Origin: Candidatus Moraniibacteriota bacterium
Lineage (GTDB): Bacteria; Patescibacteriota; Minisyncoccia; Moranbacterales; UBA9337
Assembly (NCBI GenBank): GCA_029865125.1
Contig: JAOUHN010000005.1
Span: forward strand, 1-39,060
Reading direction: 5' to 3'
DNA length: 39,060 nucleotides
Of the stretch, positions 22,685 through 29,683 are shown one piece after another. Made by a program: the position numbers and the translations under genes. The notes under the pieces were generated by a model. The model had not been told where the DNA came from. It searched no databases and saw only the letters and a program-made list of their open reading frames with translations. Each line of letters starts with the position of its first letter. The stretch's first letter is position 1.

Positions 22685-23380
22685 CTATTTGCTAATATTC
22701 TTTTTATTTTCCAGATAAAACACCATGATTAGTTCGGTGTCGATTACATTTTTCTCTTCAGCCTGAACTTCCTCAACTACCTTATTTTCTTCACCTTCCT
22801 TAGCTTCTTTGAAAATAGTTGATGGCCTCACTGGAACAGAAGTTGCTTGAGTTTTTTTCACTGCCACATCAATGGACTCTATATCATTATAATATTTTAT
22901 GCCCTTTAAGCGCTGGATAAACTCCACCATGCTATCATATCGCCCAGAAAGATTCACTCCTATTCTAACTATTTGCTCTTCCGGAAAAACAATTAGACTT
23001 TCTGCTGTTTTTTTCTCACTTCTACTTTTGACCTTATTATCCTCAAAAACTTCGATTGAAATTTCATTTCTTGTTTCAGTTGCCATTTTTTCTAATAGCT
23101 TTACCAGAGAAACTATCTGATCTTCTTGAAAAAATTCATCTAACACGGAGATATGCGGTTCAATCTCATTAAATTGATCTCTGGTTCCAGGAAGTTGCGC
23201 TAACATCTTGATGTTATTTTCTTGATCAGCAATAAGCTTTTGAGTTTCAATGGAAACTTCATTTATTTTTTGAAGAAAAAATCTTGTAAAAAAGGTCACA
23301 CCAAAAACAATTATCAAAAATAATATTGTTATGATAATATATTTCTTATTTTGATTGGTAGCACCATTCTCGTTCATCAT
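22685..23380 (-). CDS. pilO: Type IV pilus assembly protein PilO
   Basis: An inner-membrane protein of the pilus alignment complex that pairs with PilN. It has a short cytoplasmic N-terminus and one membrane segment (YIIITILFLIIVFGVTFFTRFF). A coiled coil (INEVSIETQKLIADQENNIKMLAQL) and an alpha/beta ferredoxin-like region (RIGVNLSGRYDSMVEFIQRLKGIKYYNDIES) follow, then an acidic Glu/Lys-rich stretch. The track start is a GTG; the ATG at 23380 overlaps the pilN stop as ATGATGA, a translational coupling pattern. About 231 residues. The sequence is divergent, so the call rests partly on position after pilM and pilN. Confidence 0.82.
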   Translation of the reverse strand: MMNENGATNQNKKYIIITILFLIIVFGVTFFTRFFLQKINEVSIETQKLIADQENNIKMLAQLPGTRDQFNEIEPHISVLDEFFQEDQIVSLVKLLEKMATETRNEISIEVFEDNKVKSRSEKKTAESLIVFPEEQIVRIGVNLSGRYDSMVEFIQRLKGIKYYNDIESIDVAVKKTQATSVPVRPSTIFKEAKEGEENKVVEEVQAEEKNVIDTELIMVFYLENKKNISK

Positions 23381-23934
23381 TCTTTTGTTTTTAAACACTC
23401 TTTGTTTATTTTTAACTCTATTTTGAAATCTATATCTTCTTTTTTGACAATATTAGACAAAGGAACATCTACTTCCAAAAAACATCCGGAGGCCTCTAAT
23501 TTGTCTTTCAAAACAATCAGATTATCTCTTGAATTAGATCTTCCCATTAGTGTGACACTTGACTGATTTGTGGATAAACTACTTAACTTTATGCCTTCTG
23601 GAATGATTCTGCTTAACTCATAGAAAAAATTTGTCCAGTAGAAATCATTTTTCTGAATTTCTCTTACTACTGATGCGCGCTTATTTACATTAGCAAATTC
23701 TTGTTCATATTTCTTCATTTCCTTAAATTCACTTCGATTGAAATATTTTTCTCCATCTTTTTGAATATTTTGAAAATTAATTCCCAGAATAAAATTAGTA
23801 CTAAAAAGTACTGCAAAAAAAACAATTGCAGTAAAGATGATTAAAACTTCTTGCCATATAATAAACAACAAGAATTTTCTTCTCTTTATATCTTTTTTTC
23901 TTTTCTCTGGAAGAAGATTGATTGCAATTTTCAT
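23377..23934 (-). CDS. pilN: Type IV pilus assembly protein PilN
   Basis: Starts MKIAINLLPEKRKKDIKRRK, the conserved INLLP motif by which PilN's cytoplasmic tail docks onto PilM. A membrane segment follows (IIWQEVLIIFTAIVFFAVLF), then a coiled coil and a small alpha/beta domain (GIKLSSLSTNQSSVTLMGRSNSRDNLIVLKDKLEAS). 185 residues, usual length. It ends with TGA inside the pilO start. 28 bases after pilM. Confidence 0.92.
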   Translation of the reverse strand: MKIAINLLPEKRKKDIKRRKFLLFIIWQEVLIIFTAIVFFAVLFSTNFILGINFQNIQKDGEKYFNRSEFKEMKKYEQEFANVNKRASVVREIQKNDFYWTNFFYELSRIIPEGIKLSSLSTNQSSVTLMGRSNSRDNLIVLKDKLEASGCFLEVDVPLSNIVKKEDIDFKIELKINKECLKTKE

Positions 23935-23962
23935 TTTATTTTATTTCTTTATTTCTATTTTT

Positions 23963-25054
23963 CTATCTATTTTCTTCAAATCCACTTTTAATGGCCAATC
24001 CAATTGGTGTTGTATATCTCACGATTTCATCCCGGTTAATAATTGGCAAACCTTTTTCCATTTCAACATTTACCCAAGGATTTCCTAATATAATTTCTCT
24101 TCCTAATTTCTTTGAAAGATAGGGAATTATTCCCTTTGCATTAGCTCCTCCACCACAAACAATTGTCTTATCCACAGATTTGGAATATTTCAATCCATTT
24201 AAATAAAAATCGATTGATTTTTCAATTTCATTCACCAAACTATTCAAAATTGGTCGAAGCGCCCTGAAAATTTGATCTTCTTTAGCAACTGATCCGATTC
24301 CGTAGTTGATTTTTATTTTTTCAGCTTCACCAGCAGAAATACTCATTTCTTTTGCTATTGCCTCATCAAAAGAACGCAAGGAGAGCGGAATACTCGAAGT
24401 GAAACATGGGATATTTCCAACAGCAAAAAGGAAGCTGATATTTTCTTTTCCCATATCAACAATTAAGCTTGTGGACTTATCATCTTCTCGAATAAGACTT
24501 CTAGCTTGTGCAATTGATTCCACTTCCAGATTTATAACTTCCAATCCAGCTGCTTCGATTATTTCAATAAATTGCCCTACTACTGTTTTTGCAGAAGCTA
24601 ACACTAAAACATCCACACTATCCTTAGTTTTTCCTTCTTGAATCTTTTGATCTAAAATTTGCCAATCATAATATACTCTATTCAAAGGCAATGGAATATT
24701 TGCTTCTATTTCCCATTTAATCGCTTCCGCCATTTCAGCTTCTTCTAGCTTGGGCATACTAATGATGCGCAAAAAAGATTTTGATTCCGGAAGAGAACAA
24801 ATAACTTTTTTTGTTTTTATTTTTCTTGGCTTTGAATTGGTAATTGCTTCTTGAATCTTTGAAACTAAAATATCTTTTTTTATAATTTCTCCGCCAGAAA
24901 CAACTCCCGGAGGGATACTAGCATATCCATATCCGTTTATTTCATAGCTATCTGCTGTTTTTTTGAGTTGAACAATTTTAACAGAAAGATCATTTATATC
25001 TAATCCGAAAGCATCATCTGAAAAGTTAATAATTTTTTTAGTAAAAAAGGCCAT
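23963..25054 (-). CDS. pilM: Type IV pilus assembly protein PilM
   Basis: A cytoplasmic actin-like (ASKHA) protein that links the pilus motor to PilN and PilO. Phosphate-1 motif FGLDINDLSVKIVQL, middle KWEIEANIPLPLNRVYYDWQIL (the PilM/FtsA-like 1C region), phosphate-2 SLIVDMGKENISF and adenosine motif KTIVCGGGANAKG. 363 residues, full length. No pilB, pilC, pilD or pilQ is in the window; a missing secretin would fit a cell with a single membrane. Confidence 0.95.
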   Translation of the reverse strand: MAFFTKKIINFSDDAFGLDINDLSVKIVQLKKTADSYEINGYGYASIPPGVVSGGEIIKKDILVSKIQEAITNSKPRKIKTKKVICSLPESKSFLRIISMPKLEEAEMAEAIKWEIEANIPLPLNRVYYDWQILDQKIQEGKTKDSVDVLVLASAKTVVGQFIEIIEAAGLEVINLEVESIAQARSLIREDDKSTSLIVDMGKENISFLFAVGNIPCFTSSIPLSLRSFDEAIAKEMSISAGEAEKIKINYGIGSVAKEDQIFRALRPILNSLVNEIEKSIDFYLNGLKYSKSVDKTIVCGGGANAKGIIPYLSKKLGREIILGNPWVNVEMEKGLPIINRDEIVRYTTPIGLAIKSGFEENR

Positions 25055-25136
25055 TTTTGTTTTTTTGTCTTAAACTTAAAGCTACAACACGAAATCACAT
25101 TCCCCGCAACTACACTATACCATAAATTCTAGAAAA

Positions 25137-26459
25137 TCATAAAGCATTCCAATGATCCAATTTATATATTCCTTCAATTGGAAAATATGGCGGCGGATTA
25201 AATATCAGTGAACTATCAAAAATAATATCTTTATGGGTGTATCCTGAAAAACCATATCCTTGATTAGTTGCAATCGCTCCATAAATTGTTATTTTACTTT
25301 TTGTGTTTCCATAATCACTTCTTCCCACTCTTCCAACTTGAGCCATGAGCGCTGCGTCAATTCGAAGATCATCTTCAGCTTCTTCAACCACTTCAATATC
25401 ATTTTTCGCCACCAATCCAAGCACGGTTCCGCTAGTGTAATCATCATATCTAATATCATTGCTAATAAAAATATTTCCATGCGAAACACTCGGGTTATTT
25501 GAAGCAATCACTAATTTCTTTCCAGCAGCTAAATGCCCTTCCACCCAAATATTCTTATCCACATAAATAGCACCAATATCAGGCAGGTTAATATTGAGCT
25601 GAGTTGGATGTGTCTTCGTTACAACTCCTTTATCAACATTTAACACTTCATAAACATCAATATTGTTTCCATCTAAAACAATTAGACGACCCTTGGTTGA
25701 AGGACTGTAATTTAGGCTAATCTCTTCAGCAGCGTCAAATATTTGAGAAAAGCTAGCTGTCACAGTATCAAAATCCTTTTCCGGAACTGGAAATTTCTTT
25801 CCTACCAAAAAAACATTACTTCCCATATTGGTATTATATTCACCGGCCCAACTGGTCCAAACTCCGTCTTTTGTGTTTCCATTATATGAATAACTTGAAA
25901 CCGCACTCGAAACAGTATTGTGTGCTACACCATCAAATCTCACTCCTCCATTGGAGTGAACCTTTCCGTCAATATCCTCTCCATCCTCAATAACAATATC
26001 CGTGTTGGCTAAAATCACATATTCACTCCATGAACCCACTCGAAGTCTTGCTTCAATGGTTCGAGTTATTTCTGGCTTGTCATATGTCCACCCTACTGAT
26101 TCGACTGTGATAATTGTAGATCCAGCATTTGGTGGTGTCACGGTTAATCTAAATTTTCCAACACCATTAAAATCATGTTCATATGGAACATCCACTCCAT
26201 ATGGATAAGGACTGGTTTCGTCCCAAAAATCAATGATTTCCTGCATCTGCATTCCATCCGTCTTGTGAGCTAAATACCATTTATAAAAATCGATTCCAGC
26301 GTCAGCAACATGCAATGCCTTTTCAGAAGCTGCTACTCTCAAGCTATAATTTATCTGAGAGGCAACATATCCCACAAGTCCTGAGAATAATATAGCTGCG
26401 ATTGAAACTATTATCAAAGTAAACGCCATTGCACTAGCTTTTTTGTTTTTTGTTCTCAT
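25137..26459 (-). CDS. PilX-like minor pilin with large beta-rich region
   Basis: The N-terminus MRTKNKKASAMAFTLIIVSIAAILFSGLVGYVAS resembles a PilX-type minor pilin. The helix continues with SEKALHVADAGIDFYKWYLAHKTDG, and the E-x2-L-x2-A-x-AGI pattern is typical of PilX N-terminal domains. The remaining 300 or so residues are beta-rich (IDGKVHSNGGVRFDGVAHN, GAIYVDKNIWVEGHLAAGKKLVIASNN, SKITIYGAIATNQGYGF) and may form a right-handed beta structure exposed on the pilus. It probably belongs to a tip or priming complex. It is followed by pilM after 82 bases and preceded by a pseudopilin 6 bases upstream. Confidence 0.8.
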   Translation of the reverse strand: MRTKNKKASAMAFTLIIVSIAAILFSGLVGYVASQINYSLRVAASEKALHVADAGIDFYKWYLAHKTDGMQMQEIIDFWDETSPYPYGVDVPYEHDFNGVGKFRLTVTPPNAGSTIITVESVGWTYDKPEITRTIEARLRVGSWSEYVILANTDIVIEDGEDIDGKVHSNGGVRFDGVAHNTVSSAVSSYSYNGNTKDGVWTSWAGEYNTNMGSNVFLVGKKFPVPEKDFDTVTASFSQIFDAAEEISLNYSPSTKGRLIVLDGNNIDVYEVLNVDKGVVTKTHPTQLNINLPDIGAIYVDKNIWVEGHLAAGKKLVIASNNPSVSHGNIFISNDIRYDDYTSGTVLGLVAKNDIEVVEEAEDDLRIDAALMAQVGRVGRSDYGNTKSKITIYGAIATNQGYGFSGYTHKDIIFDSSLIFNPPPYFPIEGIYKLDHWNAL

Positions 26460-26465
26460 TTAATA

Positions 26466-27068
26466 TTATACATTAACGTTTCTTAAGGCCACCATTGAAT
26501 TAATCTCCACATCATTAATATTTTCAGGATCAGAATTCACAAAAACAGTAATTTTCACCGCTTTGACAGCATATACATTCACTGGAGTAGTCATAGCCAC
26601 GCCATTATTATCAAAATAAGTAAAAATTGGTTCTGTTGAAGTATCATTAACGATATCATCCGCAATCTCAACCGTCACTTCATCACCTACTGGATATGTT
26701 GGATTGGTTCCTAGAATTGGTTCTGCTGTTCCCATCTTCAAAGAATCACCCTCTAAATAATAATGTATTCTTTCAAGATATCCGTCGTTATCAGTGTCGC
26801 TATAAAATATAAATTCAAAATCATCTCCGGAATCAAGCATATATGCTCCACTCTCTGCCTGTGCTGATTTTCTAATGAATCTCACCATCTTGTTAACACT
26901 ATTTGAAGCCACTAATATTGATTGTCCTCTGCTAATTTCAACAGCTTTGGATCTCCACAAATAGGCAAAAAATGAGCTCATTCCAACTGTAACAATACCC
27001 AAAATAAACATAGCTATCAAAAGCTCCAATAAAGACATTCCTTTTTTTGTTTGAATCATTTTTTTCAT
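26466..27068 (-). CDS. Type IV pseudopilin (PilW/GspJ-like)
   Basis: Class III signal peptide MKKMIQTKKG with cleavage before MSLLELLIAMFILGIVTVGMSSFFAYL, with Glu5 of the mature protein present. The globular part of about 165 residues includes NSVNKMVRFIRKSAQAESGAYM and FEFIFYSDTDNDGYLERIHYYLEGDSL, the pattern of PilW/GspJ-type minor pilins. 200 residues. It lies 10 bases after the large pseudopilin and 6 before the PilX-like gene, so the three form a tight minor-pilin cluster. Confidence 0.85.
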   Translation of the reverse strand: MKKMIQTKKGMSLLELLIAMFILGIVTVGMSSFFAYLWRSKAVEISRGQSILVASNSVNKMVRFIRKSAQAESGAYMLDSGDDFEFIFYSDTDNDGYLERIHYYLEGDSLKMGTAEPILGTNPTYPVGDEVTVEIADDIVNDTSTEPIFTYFDNNGVAMTTPVNVYAVKAVKITVFVNSDPENINDVEINSMVALRNVNV

Positions 27069-27078
27069 AAAATAACTA

Positions 27079-28455
27079 TTATGGGCTCATACTAATAGTC
27101 TCCTGAACGAGTTGATTTATTGTTACTGTAGAATTTTCATCGCCATATCCTGTCGCACTCACACTCACATCATATGTCTCTCCATTGACCAGTACATTCA
27201 GCTGATCATCTGGGAAAAAAGCATATCCATATTGATCAGTGCTCACTGTTTCACTATATGAAAGCAAAGTATTCTCAAGTGTTACACTTGCTGCTTCAAT
27301 TGGGCCTCCGGTAACCGCATCAATAATTCTCACAAAATATGAATCCACACTCTCATCCAATAAAATAATATCCTGCACATATGGCTTTTGTCCTTGAGGA
27401 AGAATGATCTCATCCGGTTCATTTCCAAGCACTGAATTACTTTTCCATGCAACATAACCCGTTTCAGTGATCGCAAATGAATATTGACCTGGACTCAAAT
27501 TAGAAATGGTTATAATTCCGTCCGCATCACTCTCCAATGAATCACTGTAATTATATACCGGTGAACCATCCGTTTCATTTCCCATTAATCTACCTCCGTT
27601 CATATCAAAATCAACATTACCAATAGAATCTCCGTATGGGTCTACAAATTGAATTTCCAAATCAGAGAGCTGACCTATTGTAATCACAGAATTAGTAATC
27701 ATTCCTTCGACTACTGAAGCATGAACATTTACTGGATAATATGATGTTGTTGGATATGGAGGTAATGTTCCTGCTGATTCATATCCACTCTTTGAAACAG
27801 AAATTTCATAGTTTTGATCGGATGGCTCTGATCCAGGAATGGAAACGCTACCATTTGCATCTGAGACAATAGTCTGATTTACAATTGGTGAAACATGATC
27901 ATTATAAACGTTTACTGAAGCACCTGAGATAGAAGATCCATTGGTGTCAATAATATTAATCGAAAGAGTTCCTCCCCCAATATCCGCCTCAGTTCCTGCT
28001 GGAGCAATATTCGAAATCAACGTAACATTCTGACTTGAAAGCTCCTCTTTCCACTTAACATCAATTTGTATCCGCTTGTAATCATTAGGGGTGTCGTCTC
28101 CGGATCCTTGTATTCCATCATCTGGATCATCCACATACACGATATATGTCAAAACATGAAACTGCTGTCCACCTGAAACAACATATTCATCCGGATCAAT
28201 GTCTCCACTTGGATTTCCACTCACCACTCCAATTGAACCATATTCCAATCCACGAATTCTTTCCATTTTTTCAGTGACAAGACCAGTGGCCAACAATCGC
28301 CTTTTTGATTCTGCAATTAGATTGCTCCCGGAAGCAAATATTCGATAAAATGAAATTGTTACAATCAAGAAAATAGAAAGCACCATCAAAACCTCTATAA
28401 GAGAGAAGGCTTTGAGTCTTTTTTTTCTCATTACTCTTGAAAGTACTTGGAACAT
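27079..28455 (-). CDS. Large pseudopilin carrying three Ig/carboxypeptidase-regulatory-like domains
   Basis: Prepilin N-terminus MRKKRLKA/FSLIEVLMVLSIFLIVTISFY, with Ala in place of the usual Gly at the cleavage site and Glu5 kept. The track ATG at 28455 is used, but the ATG at 28431 gives the more usual short leader. A pilin-like domain follows to about residue 160. Three similar beta domains come next: LSINIIDTNGSSISGASVNVYN (about 168-235), LEIQFVDPYGDSIGNVDFDMNG (about 255-340) and YFVRIIDAVTGGPIEAASVTLEN (about 370-455). Each ends in a Y-x-(I/F/V)-(S/A)-x-(S/T)-x-(S/T)-GY pattern, as in CarboxypepD_reg-type domains. It looks like an adhesive or stalk-forming pilus component. Confidence 0.85.
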   Translation of the reverse strand: MFQVLSRVMRKKRLKAFSLIEVLMVLSIFLIVTISFYRIFASGSNLIAESKRRLLATGLVTEKMERIRGLEYGSIGVVSGNPSGDIDPDEYVVSGGQQFHVLTYIVYVDDPDDGIQGSGDDTPNDYKRIQIDVKWKEELSSQNVTLISNIAPAGTEADIGGGTLSINIIDTNGSSISGASVNVYNDHVSPIVNQTIVSDANGSVSIPGSEPSDQNYEISVSKSGYESAGTLPPYPTTSYYPVNVHASVVEGMITNSVITIGQLSDLEIQFVDPYGDSIGNVDFDMNGGRLMGNETDGSPVYNYSDSLESDADGIITISNLSPGQYSFAITETGYVAWKSNSVLGNEPDEIILPQGQKPYVQDIILLDESVDSYFVRIIDAVTGGPIEAASVTLENTLLSYSETVSTDQYGYAFFPDDQLNVLVNGETYDVSVSATGYGDENSTVTINQLVQETISMSP

Positions 28456-28462
28456 AATTTAA

Positions 28463-28491
28463 TTGTTTTTTGTTTTTTGTTTTTTGTTTTT
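28463..28491 (-). repeat. CAAAAAA heptamer tract in the pilin leader
   Basis: On the minus strand the heptamer CAAAAAA repeats about three times, with a shorter flanking unit, and ends 8 bases before the 28455 ATG. It could change length by slippage. Similar but less regular A-rich leaders precede many genes here. Confidence 0.6.
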
Positions 28492-28530
28492 CTAAATCAG
28501 CTATTACTACGAAACGTTTTACTCGTTGAG

Positions 28531-28621
28531 CTAAGATGCTGCTATTTTTGAGTCGTTGATGAGATTCATATTTTTTTTAATACTCGCATCGAATCACAGA
28601 TGTAAAATAGTAGCATCTTAG
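28531..28621 (-). promoter_or_regulatory. Long inverted repeat in the trxB-pilin gap
   Basis: Arms CTAAGATGCTGCTATTTT (28531-28548) and AAAATAGTAGCATCTTAG (28604-28621) pair over 18 bp with one G-U, around a 55-base loop. It lies in the 188-base gap between trxB and the pilin operon and could be an attenuator, a processing site or a terminator-like structure; no U-tract follows on the minus strand. Confidence 0.55.
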
Positions 28622-28643
28622 AGAAGCTCCAGATAAACTTATT

Positions 28644-29579
28644 CTATTTCAACTTCAATTTCTTATATGCGCTTCCTGCTGCAATAGCTCCCTCAGCAAC
28701 AGCAGTGATGATTTGTCTGAACTTATTTGATCCCGTTGTCACATCTCCAGCAGCAAACACATTTTCAATATTTGTTTCTTGAGTTTGATCCACAATAATA
28801 TAACTCTTATCATCCGTTTTAACTCCCAAATCAATTGCAATTGCCACTCCTGGAACTGATCCGATTTCCACAAATACACCACTTACAGAAAGCTCTTTTT
28901 CTCCTTCACCGCATTCATATACAAGCCCAGTAACCTTATCTTCTCCTTTGATTTCTTTGATATTATCACAAGAATGCATTTCTACTTTTGGATTTTCTCT
29001 TGCCTCCTCTTCTCTAGCTGGATTCCAAGCTATTCCATCTTTTCTATACACCAAATAAACCTTGTTCGCAAACTCACTCAAATGAGTTGCAGCCATTGCT
29101 GCTGCGTCTCCACCACCAATTACTACAACGTCCTTCTCCTTGAAAAATGAAGCATCGCACGTAGCGCAATATGAAACACCTTTTCCAACTAAACCTTCTT
29201 CTCCTTTGATATTCATTCTTCTTGGCTTCATTCCCAGTGCCAATATTATTCCTTTAGCTTCATATTTCTCACCTTTTCCTGTGTGAATCTCAAAAGAACC
29301 ATTCTTTTTTTCAATTTTTTTCACATCATCTTGAATAATCTCTCCTCCGAGTGATTTGGCTTGATCAATGAATTTGTCCATCAATTCTTTTCCAGAAATC
29401 AATTTTTCTCCAGCCCAATTTTCAATTTCACTTGCCTCCACCACTTGCCCGCCAATTTCACTTGCGATCACCAAGTTACTCATTTTGTATCTTGAAGCAT
29501 ATATTGAAGCTCCGAGTCCCGCTGGTCCCGCACCAACAATCACCAAATCATACTTTTTTTCCATATTTTCATTTTTCAT
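28644..29579 (-). CDS. trxB: Thioredoxin reductase-like flavoprotein
   Basis: Reduces thioredoxin or a related disulfide carrier. FAD motif VIVGAGPAGLGASIYASRY, active-site disulfide CATC in GVSYCATCDASFF, nucleotide motif VIGGGDAAAMAATHLSEFANKVYLVYRKDG, and the second FAD motif NVFAAGDVTTG. 311 residues, full length. The stretch that is HRRxxFR in NADPH-specific enzymes reads YRKDGIA here, so coenzyme preference may differ. The start may also be Met6 (MEKKYDLVIVG). It is upstream of the pilus operon but separated by 188 bases with a long inverted repeat. Confidence 0.93.
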   Translation of the reverse strand: MKNENMEKKYDLVIVGAGPAGLGASIYASRYKMSNLVIASEIGGQVVEASEIENWAGEKLISGKELMDKFIDQAKSLGGEIIQDDVKKIEKKNGSFEIHTGKGEKYEAKGIILALGMKPRRMNIKGEEGLVGKGVSYCATCDASFFKEKDVVVIGGGDAAAMAATHLSEFANKVYLVYRKDGIAWNPAREEEARENPKVEMHSCDNIKEIKGEDKVTGLVYECGEGEKELSVSGVFVEIGSVPGVAIAIDLGVKTDDKSYIIVDQTQETNIENVFAAGDVTTGSNKFRQIITAVAEGAIAAGSAYKKLKLK

Positions 29580-29652
29580 ATTAATTTAAAATTATTTCAT
29601 AATTCATTAAGTGCTTCACTGCGAAATCCTACGAAAATTCTCACATAACCTC

Positions 29653-29681
29653 ATAATATCATCTTTTTGCCATTTGGTAAA
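29653..29681 (-). promoter_or_regulatory. Possible trxB promoter
   Basis: On the minus strand TTTACC (29676-29681), a 17-base spacer and TATTAT (29653-29658), just past the end of the giant gene and about 70 bases before trxB. The -35 box is weak. Confidence 0.35.
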
Positions 29682-29683
29682 AA

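Noticed and set aside
21301-25563. Four perfect TTATCCACA DnaA-box sequences (21301, 23569 on the minus strand, 24168, 25555) as a possible replication origin
   Set aside because: Three lie inside pilN, pilM and the PilX-like gene as ordinary codons, they are spread over 4 kb, and there is no dnaA, dnaN or AT-rich unwinding region. A GC-skew plot of the genome would settle it.
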